The notes beneath the pieces were generated by a model that was given only the letters and a program-made list of their open reading frames with translations, made no database searches and was not told where the DNA came from. Positions 32,548 to 42,800 of a DNA stretch of 64,000 bases are shown piece by piece; the stretch's first letter is position 1; the number at the start of each line of letters is the position of its first letter. The DNA lies in assembly GCA_003797895.1 (NCBI GenBank), contig RKQB01000007.1, forward strand, positions 62,001 through 126,000. Direction: 5' to 3'. The position numbers were made by a program, and so were the translations under genes. This DNA is from Cyclobacteriaceae bacterium YHN15. Lineage in GTDB: Bacteria; Bacteroidota; Bacteroidia; Cytophagales; Cyclobacteriaceae.

Positions 32548-35500
32548 TCAATCTTTCTTTATTTCAAGTAAAACAGGAGTATTATTATTCCTTGCAATCA
32601 GAATATAATCTTTGTCCTTAACCTGAATTTTTTCTGCATACCTCAATTGCCCCCAGTATTCCGATCCTTTAAGCCCAATGGGGATATGAATAAATCTACT
32701 TTCATCCCACCTAAACATCACCAAAGGTTGTGCCATGGCCTTGCCCAGATCATTTCTAAAACCCTTAAAGCTTCCTACAGCCAATACATACACCTGTCCT
32801 TGGGATTCAAATGAAATAAAATCCCTGATTGGACCAAATTGAACCTCAATCGGAAAAGGGGTGAATTCAAATTGACCTGCTTTCTTCCATAGGAATCCTG
32901 AACGGAAATCCTCTGCTTTATACCTTTTTGCTTTGTCTAATTGGCTCCTTTCCAACAAATCCTCTGGGGATCGTATGCCCGAATAGCTTAAATAAGTATC
33001 ATGCCTTCTTTTTAGGGAAGAAATCTGCTTCATCATATCGTCCCTAGTGGCAAAGGGGACAAGGTGGCCCTGCATATAATGGAAAATCAAGGGGTCTTCC
33101 TGCCCATTGCCGTCAAAGTCGCCATGAAACAGCCAAACCGGTTCCTTGGGAGAAGCTTTTAACTTAGAATTAAGCCCCAGATTACCCAATAGAAATCCTT
33201 GCCCCCCATCTTCCATCTTGATTGGCCTTAATCCAAAATACCAACCATGACCGGCTAAATCATCCAATTCTTCAAATTTTCCTGAGCCCTTCTGGGCAAA
33301 AACCTTAATCGGCATCCATTCCCCTGCCAGCACTAATTCTTCTTCTCCATCTCCGGTCACATCTTCCCAAATTGCCTTCTGTACCATTCCAGGCCTGAAT
33401 TCTTCTTCAAAATATTGGGCAGTTGCGTCCCTAAACCTGCCTTGCCCATCATTCAATAACAAATAGGACCTGGGGACAGCACCATAATTTCCTGTTACTA
33501 CCGAGGCTCCGACAAATAAGTCAGGATATCCGTCTCCATTGACATCCTTTACAGCCACTGTAGATGTGTTTTCTCCAATAGGAGGCAAGGAATTCATAGA
33601 AAACCTGAGGTTACCCTTTCCATCATTTAGGTAAACCCTATCAAAAATAAAAATCTCTCCTGCTGCATACTCATTTCCCCCGCTGCCCACATACAAATCC
33701 AAATGGCCATCTCCATTCAGGTCTTCCATAACAGCCACCACATCCTCTGCGGTTTTCAACTGTTCAAAGACAGGGTTTTCCACTTTAGAAAAACTTCCAT
33801 CTTCCACTTGAAAATATAAGGATCCTGCCTGACCTTTTGCACCTCCGAAATAGATATCCTCCAATCCATCTCCATTGATATCTCCAACTGCCAATGCAGG
33901 ACCTTCTGTACCAAATCTCCTTGGTATCAAATATTCCCTTCTGAATTCGTCAAACTCAAGATTCTCCTCATGCTTCCATGCTATCCCCAAATCCACTAAT
34001 TCCAAAAGGCTACTTCCAATTAGTCTCGGAAATATACCTGGCTTTCCCTTCCCTTTTTCAAGAAGTGACCTGTCTCCTACAGGTATTCCATTAAAAACCT
34101 CAAGATCTTTAGCGTTCCAGGAAACCAAAACAGAATCAATGATTTCATTGACTCCCAACCCAAATGTCAAGGTAGTGGAAGTGCCGGACTGGAATCCCCT
34201 GGAAGTACTTAAAGTCTGGAAATAACTGTCATTGCCCGCATAGACCCAAACCTGACACCCAATGCCAAATCGATTGAATCCTTCTCCTTTTAGGTCTATT
34301 TGGACATAATTAAGGCCCAATTTTTCGGAACTGTTGTTCCGATAGATAAATGCCTCCTGATCTGTATTGTTGATGACCAAATCCAGATCCCCATCATTAT
34401 CCAAATCTGCATAAGCAGACCCATTGGAATAGGAGAGCTGATCCAAACCCCATTTTTCTGATACATTGTCAAATTGAAGATTTCCCTCATTTTTATAAGT
34501 AAAATTCGAGAGCTTCACGCTTGGCAGCATTTCAATCTGTTTTTTTTGGATTTCACTTTCAGAAAGTCCAGGAGTGGGTGCCTGGCTATATTGAATAAAA
34601 TCCAGGTCATTGGGTCTCTTGACTATGCCATTGGTGATATGTATATCCTTGAGTCCATCATTATCCATATCAAAAATCAGGGGGGACCAACTCCAATCCG
34701 TGGCAAAAGTATTGGTCAATAATCCTATTTCACTGAATTTGCCGTCACCCCGATTGAGTTGTAGGTGGTTCCTTACATACTGATCTCCGTACCCCAGCCT
34801 TTTTTTCACATCAAAAACCTCCTGCTTGTCTTCCCCTACAGATTTCATCCATATTTCAGGATCTTCAGGTAGCATATCTGTGGTGAAAATATCAGGCAAG
34901 CCATCGTTATTGATATCAGCCAGGTCATTCCCCATGCTGTATCTGCTGGTATTTTCTATATATTCCTGAAGTGACTCCAAAAAGGTACCATCTCCCTGAT
35001 TGATATAGAGGTAATCATCTTCTGTAAAATCATTAGAAACATAAATATCCATCCAACCATCTCCGTTGACATCTGCTATCCCTACACCTAAACCAAATCC
35101 AAGACTGGATGAAAGAATACCAGCGCTCTGGGTCACCTCTATCATTTTATTTTCCCCTTCGGCAAGCAAACTCTTGTAAAGCTTGTCTCCTCCCTTTTCG
35201 TCCTGATTGGTAAACTTGGTATCGGCATGCGAGAAAACTTCCGGCTTCTTGATAGAATGGTTCAATAGGTATAAGTCCAGATCACCATCCTGGTCATAGT
35301 CAAAAAAGACCGCATGCGTAGAAAAACCGACAAAATCAACCCCATAGTCTGAGGCCCTTTCTGTAAAAGTCAGGTTTCCATTGTTGATATAAAGTTTGTT
35401 TTTCCCTTCCAAACCCTTATAATCTCCCACCTGACATACATAAATATCCAACAATCCATCCCCATTGACATCTGCCATGGTCACTCCAGTGGACCAGCCC

Positions 35501-35820
35501 CCATCGCCTGTCACACCTGCTGAAGATGAAATGTCCTGAAATTGAAAATCTCCCTGATTCAGGTATAGCTTGTTTTCTCCCTGATTGGAGGTGAAATAAA
35601 TGTCCACCAAACCGTCATTATTGATATCGCCCAAGGCAACTCCACCGCCATTATAAAAGTAGAGGTATTCCAAAATATTCATGTCATCGGTGTAAGCCAG
35701 GTCATTCCTAAAGTCTATGCCAGTTTCTTTGGAAGACATAAGGATAAACAAAGCTTCTTCCTGCTTTTTGAAACAGGACGAAAGAATGAAAATTATAAAA
35801 ATTATATAAATCCTATACAT
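32548..35820 (-). CDS. VCBS/FG-GAP repeat lipoprotein with ASPIC/UnbV domain (paralogue 1)
   Basis: A 1,090-residue lipoprotein (Cys16 in FILSSC). Two FG-GAP/VCBS propeller-like regions (about 45-480 and 635-960) flank an ASPIC/UnbV domain near 515-585 (RGFQSGTSTTLTFGLG). Calcium-binding loops recur throughout, for example DINNDGLVDIYF, DVNGDGLLDIYV, DYDQDGDLDLYL and DINGDGLEDIYF. The N-terminus carries the motif GIDFRNDLAYTDD followed by YNGGGVALGDI, shared with the two paralogues upstream. Such proteins resemble integrin alpha and CRTAC1 heads and are expected on the cell surface, binding ligands or partners. No catalytic residues are evident. Function is not known; the SusC/SusD context suggests a role at the outer membrane. 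Confidence 0.85.
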   Translation of the reverse strand: MYRIYIIFIIFILSSCFKKQEEALFILMSSKETGIDFRNDLAYTDDMNILEYLYFYNGGGVALGDINNDGLVDIYFTSNQGENKLYLNQGDFQFQDISSSAGVTGDGGWSTGVTMADVNGDGLLDIYVCQVGDYKGLEGKNKLYINNGNLTFTERASDYGVDFVGFSTHAVFFDYDQDGDLDLYLLNHSIKKPEVFSHADTKFTNQDEKGGDKLYKSLLAEGENKMIEVTQSAGILSSSLGFGLGVGIADVNGDGWMDIYVSNDFTEDDYLYINQGDGTFLESLQEYIENTSRYSMGNDLADINNDGLPDIFTTDMLPEDPEIWMKSVGEDKQEVFDVKKRLGYGDQYVRNHLQLNRGDGKFSEIGLLTNTFATDWSWSPLIFDMDNDGLKDIHITNGIVKRPNDLDFIQYSQAPTPGLSESEIQKKQIEMLPSVKLSNFTYKNEGNLQFDNVSEKWGLDQLSYSNGSAYADLDNDGDLDLVINNTDQEAFIYRNNSSEKLGLNYVQIDLKGEGFNRFGIGCQVWVYAGNDSYFQTLSTSRGFQSGTSTTLTFGLGVNEIIDSVLVSWNAKDLEVFNGIPVGDRSLLEKGKGKPGIFPRLIGSSLLELVDLGIAWKHEENLEFDEFRREYLIPRRFGTEGPALAVGDINGDGLEDIYFGGAKGQAGSLYFQVEDGSFSKVENPVFEQLKTAEDVVAVMEDLNGDGHLDLYVGSGGNEYAAGEIFIFDRVYLNDGKGNLRFSMNSLPPIGENTSTVAVKDVNGDGYPDLFVGASVVTGNYGAVPRSYLLLNDGQGRFRDATAQYFEEEFRPGMVQKAIWEDVTGDGEEELVLAGEWMPIKVFAQKGSGKFEELDDLAGHGWYFGLRPIKMEDGGQGFLLGNLGLNSKLKASPKEPVWLFHGDFDGNGQEDPLIFHYMQGHLVPFATRDDMMKQISSLKRRHDTYLSYSGIRSPEDLLERSQLDKAKRYKAEDFRSGFLWKKAGQFEFTPFPIEVQFGPIRDFISFESQGQVYVLAVGSFKGFRNDLGKAMAQPLVMFRWDESRFIHIPIGLKGSEYWGQLRYAEKIQVKDKDYILIARNNNTPVLLEIKKD

Positions 35821-35860
35821 TTAAAGTCCCAATAATCAATTTTGATTTTTTACGCTTTTG

Positions 35861-35878
35861 TCCCGATGACTATCGGGA
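35861..35878. repeat. short perfect hairpin between VCBS paralogues 1 and 2
   Basis: TCCCGAT (35861-35867) and ATCGGGA (35872-35878) form a 7-bp stem with a four-base loop in the 81-base gap. On the minus strand an A+T-rich sequence follows but no long T run. It may be a weak terminator, an mRNA processing hairpin or an interspersed repeat. Confidence 0.6.
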
Positions 35879-35901
35879 TGGATTTTGGAGCTTGCAAGGT
35901 T

Positions 35902-38900
35902 TCAATAACGCCAAAACTCTACTCCATCATCATTTTTCACCACCATCAACATCCTTTGTCCTTTTATTTCAAGGGTATGTAAATCCCTGATATCACCATG
36001 TAATTGAAGGCCATTTTCTCTATTGGGCCAATAGTCAAAGGTTCCATCTCCATTTCCTATCAAAACCTCTCCATAACTTCCATCATACTGCCCAACTTCA
36101 GGTTTGGCTCCGGTAAGATTGCCTGCCATTATCAGGTCATCTATTCCATCACCATTTACATCTGTTACTAAGATACTATACATCCAACTTCTTTGGGCTG
36201 ATCTTGGAAGTGCCTTTACTTCAAAATTACCTCCACCCATATTAAGCATTACGGCTGAAGAGAAATAATTAACTTCTTGTATAACGGACTTTGACAATGC
36301 TTTTTGATCGAAAATATCCTCCAAATACTTGTCATTGTAGGCGCTGTATTTCAGGAATTTCTTTTTTATGGAAGGGACTTGAGCCTCAAGTTGATGTTTA
36401 AGGGTGAACGGAACATGCCTGTTCCCTTCCTTTTGGGCGTATAAGTGTTCTATCGAACCATTTTGATCGAAATCATTGACAAACATCCTTATCGGTCTTT
36501 CCCGATCGGCTTTGAACCTTGTGTTCAGCCCGTGATTGGCCAATACAAAATCCTGCTTCCCGTCTCCATTAAAATCCCCTACCTGAATGGCCTGATACCA
36601 GCCTTTATAATTTCCCATTTCGGGCATTTCAATCTGCTCCAACTGCTTGCCCGTGTTCCTGAAAAAAGTCGGTGCCATCCATTCACCTACCAATACCAAG
36701 TCCGGCTTTCCATCCCCGTCATAATCCACAACAGCCGCATCAGTTACCATTCCAATCTCTTTTAAGGCCGGGGCAAATTGCGCCGTTCCATCAGAAAAAT
36801 TACCTTTCCCGTCGTTGATCAAAATCTGACTGCTTGGATTTACACCATAAAGGAATGGCACCACCCTCGAACCTACAAATACATCCATTGCCCCATCTTC
36901 ATTGATATCAATCAAGCGGACCACTGAAGTGCTATTTTTGAAGTTGGAAAGTCCATTATTGGTTGCCTTTGTAAAGTTTCCTTTACCATCATTGAGATAA
37001 AGTCTGTCTGAAAGGTCCAGTGCTCCAAAACCTGATTCGTTACCGCCTGAAGTGACGAATAAATCCAGGTATCCATCTCCATTGAAGTCATGAAACACAC
37101 CATGGGTATCTTCTGAAACCCTGTCTGCCAGGAAAGTTTCCTGCCGGGAAAGCACAAAGGTCCCCTTGGCCAGCTGCATAAAAAGCTGCCCTGGAAATCC
37201 TTTTGCACCTCCAAAATACACATCTTCCAAGCCATCCTTATTGACGTCTCCCCAAACAGCCTTTGGCCCTTCGGTAGAAAGCATATGGTAGGTAAGTCTG
37301 TCCCTGTCGAAATCCACAAACTGATTTTCTTTATGGGTAAAATCAAGGATTTCTTGGTCCACCTTTTTAAATATCTGTTCTGTTGGTTCTTCAAAAAAAC
37401 TGAACTCTGCCTCAGCATCTTCTGCCTCTTCCCATGTCAATGTCAAAGTTTGATCAGCCGCTATATCACTCAAAAGGGTTATTTTCCCGTCTGGCCATCG
37501 CACTTGAACTTCATCAACACTTTTATATTCACCAAGCCCAAAGTTCAACCTTGGATCAACGGATGACTGGAACCCCCTGTTGGGCATATGCTCTTGGTAA
37601 ATGATTTTGTCTCCTATCTTTAACCTGACCTGAGTACCGATGGCAGAAGTATTCTTCCCTTTTCCTTCTAATGAAATTTTCAAAAAATGGTGATCCGGCA
37701 AATACACGTTGCTTCGGTTTTTGAATATCAAAACTTCATTATTCACATTGTTGATCACCAGATCCATGGCACCGTCATTGTCCAAATCCCCATAGGCAGA
37801 CCCATTGGAATGGATGGGGTCACCCATGCCCCAATCATGAATTAAATTTTCAAAAACCAAGTCACCTTTATTTTTGAAGGCATAGTTTGAAACCGGATTG
37901 ATAGGCATAGGATCAATAAGTTTGCGGTAGTCAACCCCTTCCTGGGAAATGATACTTCTTTTGGTCTCTTCATTGTCAATGAAGTTGAGGTAATCCAAAT
38001 CCGTAAGATCCTGATAAATCCCGTTGGCCACGAATATATCCTTGAGCCCATCGTTGTCCATATCAAACATCAAAGCTGCCCAACTCCAATCTGTTGCCTC
38101 CACATTGGCCAAGCGGCCCATTTCTGAATAAGTGCCATCCCCGTTATTGACATGCAGCATATTCCTCGTGTATTGATAATGGTAACCATGCTCCACATTA
38201 AACTGGAATTTGTCCCAACTTTCAAAAGTGGTGATTTGCTTTAACCTTTGGGAAGGCTCAGGCAACATCTCCGTGACAAAAATATCAAGGTATCCATCGT
38301 TGTTAATATCAGCAATATCTGCGCCCATGGAGGCTGCAGAAGTGGATCTCATATATTCGGTAAGCCTTTCAGAGAATGTTCCGTCCTGGTTGTTGATATA
38401 TAGGTAATCTCTTTCAAAAAAATCATTGGAAATGAAAATGTCCATCCAACCATCTCTATTGACATCCCCAATGGTAATTCCCAAACCAAAACCAATGATC
38501 GAACCATAAATCCCTGCTTCCTCTGAAACATCTGTGAATTTGTCCCCATCATTCCTGAAAAGTTTATCCCCTCCGATCGGATCTCTCCGGGGACGCTCAT
38601 TTTGCATTTTGTTAAAGCTACCGATGGCCTGATAGCTATTGTTCAACAAGTAAACATCAAGATCACCATCATTGTCATAATCAAAGAAAACAGCATGGGT
38701 TGAATATCCTTGGTCAGCTAGTCCATATGCCTCCGCCATTTCTGTGAAAGAACCATCTCCGTTGTTGATAAAAAGTTCGTTTTGTTTGTTATCCCCTTGA
38801 ATATCCCCGGAATTACATACATAAATATCCAATAAACCATCTCCATTGATATCTGCCATCGCTACTCCTGTGCTCCAAGCCCTTGATCCGGCCACTCCGG

Positions 38901-39225
38901 CTTCTTTCGTTACATCCTGGAATTTAAAATCTCCCTGATTGAGATAAAGCTTGTTTTCACCCATATTGGAGGTGAGATAAATATCCAGCAGGCCATCTCC
39001 ATTGACATCCCCTAAAGCCACTCCCCCTCCATTATAATAATTTCTGTAGGTGAATATGTTGAATTTTTCATCAAACATCAGGTCATTCCTGAAATCCACA
39101 CCTGAATAGGATGAGTCGACCTTCTCAAATAAGGCATCTTTCTTTTTCGATTCCTTTCCTTGACAGGCTATCAACAAACCCAGTATTGGAAGGCAAACAA
39201 CAAGGCTATTTTTAAGCTGCATCAT
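35902..39225 (-). CDS. VCBS/FG-GAP repeat lipoprotein with ASPIC/UnbV domain (paralogue 2)
   Basis: A 1,107-residue lipoprotein (Cys21 in LGLLIAC) with the same plan as its neighbours: a first propeller region (about 50-490), an ASPIC/UnbV domain near 525-600 (NRGFQSSVDPRLNFGLGEY and VRWPDGKITLL), and a second propeller region from about 650. The shared opening is GVDFRNDLMFDEKFN then YYNGGGVALGDV. Repeated DxDxDG loops (DVNGDGLLDIYL, DYDNDGDLDVYL, DVNRDGWMDIFI) should bind calcium. It overlaps the small lipoprotein gene upstream by 14 bases, so translation of the two is probably coupled. The near-identical layout of three genes in a row points to old tandem duplication followed by divergence. 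Confidence 0.85.
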   Translation of the reverse strand: MMQLKNSLVVCLPILGLLIACQGKESKKKDALFEKVDSSYSGVDFRNDLMFDEKFNIFTYRNYYNGGGVALGDVNGDGLLDIYLTSNMGENKLYLNQGDFKFQDVTKEAGVAGSRAWSTGVAMADINGDGLLDIYVCNSGDIQGDNKQNELFINNGDGSFTEMAEAYGLADQGYSTHAVFFDYDNDGDLDVYLLNNSYQAIGSFNKMQNERPRRDPIGGDKLFRNDGDKFTDVSEEAGIYGSIIGFGLGITIGDVNRDGWMDIFISNDFFERDYLYINNQDGTFSERLTEYMRSTSAASMGADIADINNDGYLDIFVTEMLPEPSQRLKQITTFESWDKFQFNVEHGYHYQYTRNMLHVNNGDGTYSEMGRLANVEATDWSWAALMFDMDNDGLKDIFVANGIYQDLTDLDYLNFIDNEETKRSIISQEGVDYRKLIDPMPINPVSNYAFKNKGDLVFENLIHDWGMGDPIHSNGSAYGDLDNDGAMDLVINNVNNEVLIFKNRSNVYLPDHHFLKISLEGKGKNTSAIGTQVRLKIGDKIIYQEHMPNRGFQSSVDPRLNFGLGEYKSVDEVQVRWPDGKITLLSDIAADQTLTLTWEEAEDAEAEFSFFEEPTEQIFKKVDQEILDFTHKENQFVDFDRDRLTYHMLSTEGPKAVWGDVNKDGLEDVYFGGAKGFPGQLFMQLAKGTFVLSRQETFLADRVSEDTHGVFHDFNGDGYLDLFVTSGGNESGFGALDLSDRLYLNDGKGNFTKATNNGLSNFKNSTSVVRLIDINEDGAMDVFVGSRVVPFLYGVNPSSQILINDGKGNFSDGTAQFAPALKEIGMVTDAAVVDYDGDGKPDLVLVGEWMAPTFFRNTGKQLEQIEMPEMGNYKGWYQAIQVGDFNGDGKQDFVLANHGLNTRFKADRERPIRMFVNDFDQNGSIEHLYAQKEGNRHVPFTLKHQLEAQVPSIKKKFLKYSAYNDKYLEDIFDQKALSKSVIQEVNYFSSAVMLNMGGGNFEVKALPRSAQRSWMYSILVTDVNGDGIDDLIMAGNLTGAKPEVGQYDGSYGEVLIGNGDGTFDYWPNRENGLQLHGDIRDLHTLEIKGQRMLMVVKNDDGVEFWRY

Positions 39226-39796
39226 CTTCTTTTTTCATTTCAGAAATATCTTTGACCCTCAGATCAAGTATCTCTACCCTAACACTTGAGATATCTTTTT
39301 TAAATATGCGGATTAAGCGATTTCCGTCAATTTTAACCATAGCCCTAATACTTCGGTCCTTATTGGCCACCTCAAAAAAACCTTCTCCATACCAATTCCC
39401 CATTAAATCAACCACATCCTCAAATAATTTTTCATTGGAATAAGCTTCATTTCCTGGAAACCAAGCCGGATAAACAAATTCCATAGGCATGAAGTATAAC
39501 TTGTTTTCTTCGAATTGCGGATAAAAAAACATATCTGCCACCTTACCAGATGGCATTTCAGGCTTATATTGAACCATGAGGTGATGTGCCCCATTGGTCA
39601 AAATTCCTTTTTTGTTGTGTTCCCAACAGGTACCGAAAAATTCTTTTCTCCCCATTCCAAATCGCAAGTCCAAAAAAAGATCCTCTACCACTTTGCCTGA
39701 GGAAAGTTCTCTTTCTTTTACCCGGTCATATTCGGATTTTGGTTGACATGCCAATACAGTACACATTAATACTATCAGAATCCAAACGCTCTTCAT
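39212..39796 (-). CDS. small unrecognised lipoprotein inside the VCBS cluster
   Basis: A 194-residue lipoprotein with lipobox CTVLAC ending at Cys17. I do not recognise the family. The mature part has mixed alpha/beta character (LFLDLRFGMGRKEFFGTCWEH, with a conserved-looking Cys, and AHHLMVQYKPEMPSGKVADM). The C-terminus is charged and ends in KKEDDAA. It lies between VCBS paralogues 2 and 3, with 49 bases to the gene upstream and a 14-base overlap with the one downstream. The position suggests it works with the large lipoproteins, perhaps as an assembly or accessory factor; that is inference. It is a good candidate for comparison with other loci of this type. Confidence 0.75.
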   Translation of the reverse strand: MKSVWILIVLMCTVLACQPKSEYDRVKERELSSGKVVEDLFLDLRFGMGRKEFFGTCWEHNKKGILTNGAHHLMVQYKPEMPSGKVADMFFYPQFEENKLYFMPMEFVYPAWFPGNEAYSNEKLFEDVVDLMGNWYGEGFFEVANKDRSIRAMVKIDGNRLIRIFKKDISSVRVEILDLRVKDISEMKKEDDAA

Positions 39797-39845
39797 ATTT
39801 TATATTTCTCTTTTGCTTTTCAAAAACTTATTGAAAGTGGTGATT

Positions 39846-42800
39846 TTAGGGGTTTATTTTGAAAAACTCCAGGCCTTGGTTATTTCTTCCCAAAACCAAT
39901 CTCTTTCCTTTAGGGGATTGATAATCACGAATATCACGGATTTCACCCCTGATAAAGAATCCTGAATCCGAGGCAGGAATTATGTTAAAGTCCTTTCCAT
40001 CCTTTACGACCACATGCCATCCATAACTCCCCATATTAATTCCAATTTCGGGTTTAAATCTACTTTGGTTTCCCCCAAAAAGAATGTGAACATTTCCATC
40101 AACATCCTTATAGGAATAAATGGCATAAACCGGACTGCTCTGGATTTGGTGAGGCAAGTTGGCCTTTGCAAATTTACCATTTCCCTGATTGAGAAAAAGA
40201 CTGGTCTCCAATACATGCACATCATTCACTATACTTCGGGATAGCAGTTCTTTATCAAACAAATCTTCCAATCTTTTGTCTTTATAATCATCATAAGTAA
40301 GCAATTGCTTCCTTAATCCAGGCAATTGTTTTAAAAGTGTGGTTTTTAATACCATGGGATAGGAGTATTCTCCTTCAAATTGGGTAAGAATCTGTTCCAC
40401 ACTTCCGTTCTGATCAAAATCATTCACATGCAATTGCATTGGTTTTTCCATGCTTGCTATCAGTCTGGTGTTTAAGCCCATATTTCCCAACAAAATATCC
40501 GGCTTACCGTCTCCATTGACATCTGCCACATGGATGGTATTCCATATCCCTCCTGATTTATCAAACCCAAATACCTCAGATTGGTCTTCATATTTTCCAT
40601 TCACTTTTTTAAAAACCTTTACCGGCATCCATTCTCCTACTATTAGCAATTCTTCTATTCCATCTCCATCCAAGTCAATTAGCCTGGCATCCCTTGTCAT
40701 GCCCAAATTTTTAAGCCCACTGGCTATTTCGTCAGTTTTATCCACAAATACCCCTCCTCCCTGATTTTCCAATAGTAGGACATCACCAGGCAATCCATAG
40801 GCAAATGGAATATTCCGGGTTCCCACCAATAAGTCCAAATTACCGTCTCCGTTATGATCAAAGGCTTCCACAAATGAAGAACTTTCATACCTTACCGGTA
40901 AATGGTTTTGACTTTTTGTGAAATTTCCTTTCCCATCATTGAAGTAAAGTCTATCTTGATAATTGGTGTTTCTGTTTCCGAATTCCAGCCCTCCACTTAA
41001 TACATACAAATCGAGATGCCCATCTCCATTTGCATCAAAGAACAAGCCCCCCACATCTTCCGCCAATTCATCTCCTTCAAAACTTTGATGAAGTTTAAAA
41101 TTGCCCTGTTTATCCTGAATTAATATTTCAGAAACCTGTCCTTTTGGTCCAGGCGCAAATATATCATCAAGGCCATCGCCATTGATATCAGCGATAGCCA
41201 ATTTGGGACCTTCATTGGATATCATGTGAAAACGTAACCTGTCTCTATCAAAATCTATAAAATCACTTTCAATATGCTTCCAGGGAACCGAAACTTCAAC
41301 AGGTGAAATCAAGGTGTTTTTTGGTAGATAATCAAAATTCCATTCTAAATTGGAAGATTCAGGCGCCAAACTGATCACCTGATTGCTCCGGACACTTTTC
41401 AATAATGTTCCTTTTCCACTTGGCCAGATTATCCTTACAGAATCCAAAAGCTCAATTTTTCCCAAACCAAAATGTAAACGATGCTCCACAGAAGACATGT
41501 AGCCTTTGACCGGATTATGTTCGGAAAAAAACTGCCTGTCCTGTGCATAAAGAGTTACCTGCGTACCAAACTGTCCTGCTAAATCAAATTGAAGGTAGTT
41601 ATTCGCGTTAATTTCCCTGCTATTGTTTTCATACAGAAAAACTTCTCCGTTTAGGTTATTCACCACTAAATCAAGGTCTCCATCATTATCCAGGTCAGCA
41701 TAGGCTGCGCCGGTTGAAAAAGTCAATTGATCCATTCCGATTTCAGCCGCGATATTGTCAAACTGGAAATCACCAAGGTTTCGGAACAGGTAATTCTGTA
41801 AGGGGGTGGAGGGAAACTCATCAATCATCTTGGTGAGCAAAACAGAATCCTTTTTGAATTGGGAAATAAGATTTTGATTGTTGACATAATAGTCTACATA
41901 ATCAAAATCCGTGAGATCTTTCACAATGCCATTGGCGACAAAAATATCTTTGAGCCCATCATTGTCCACATCGAAGATCAGAGCACCCCAGGACCAGTCA
42001 GTCGCATGTACGCCTGATTGTCGGGAAACATCCACAAAGTGGACCTGATCGGAACCTGGCTGATATCCCAGGTTTCTTTGGAGGGTATTTCTTGTAAACT
42101 GATGAAAGTACCCGGATTTCACATTGGCCTGGTACTTATCCCATTCTTCAAAAGGTGTTTTGGTCTTTACCCTGTCCATTGTGGCAGGAAGCATTTCTGT
42201 TACAAAAATATCCGGCCAGCCATTGTTATCCAGGTCAGCTATGTCAGCTCCCATGGATCCCATGCTGATTTCAGTGATCATGGTTTCGAGGGATTCGGTA
42301 AAGGTGCCGTCTCCGTTATTGATATATAAATAATCTTTCTCAAAAAAATCATTGGATACATAAAGATCAGGCCAGCCATCCTTATTAAGATCAGCCACTG
42401 TAACCCCTAAACCATAACCTATGGCAGAACCATAAATTCCGGCTTCCTCACTTACATCGATAAATTTCCCTTGGTCATTTCGGTATAGTTTATTGCCTCC
42501 TAAGGAATCCCTTACTTCTCTTTGTCCGGCTCTCAAGTCATTAATACCAATGGATCTGGCCGAATTGTTCAAAAGATACATATCCAGGTCCCCGTCTTTA
42601 TCAAAATCAAAAAACACGGCGTGTTGTGATAGACCTTCATCAGCAATTCCATATGCTTTGGCCTGTTCAGTAAAGGTCAGGTCTCCATTATTGATATACA
42701 AGGAATTATGCCTTTCGATTCCCCCCAATGGTCCTGACTTACAAATGTAAATATCCAACAAACCATCACCGTTGACATCTGCCATGGAAACTCCAGTGGA

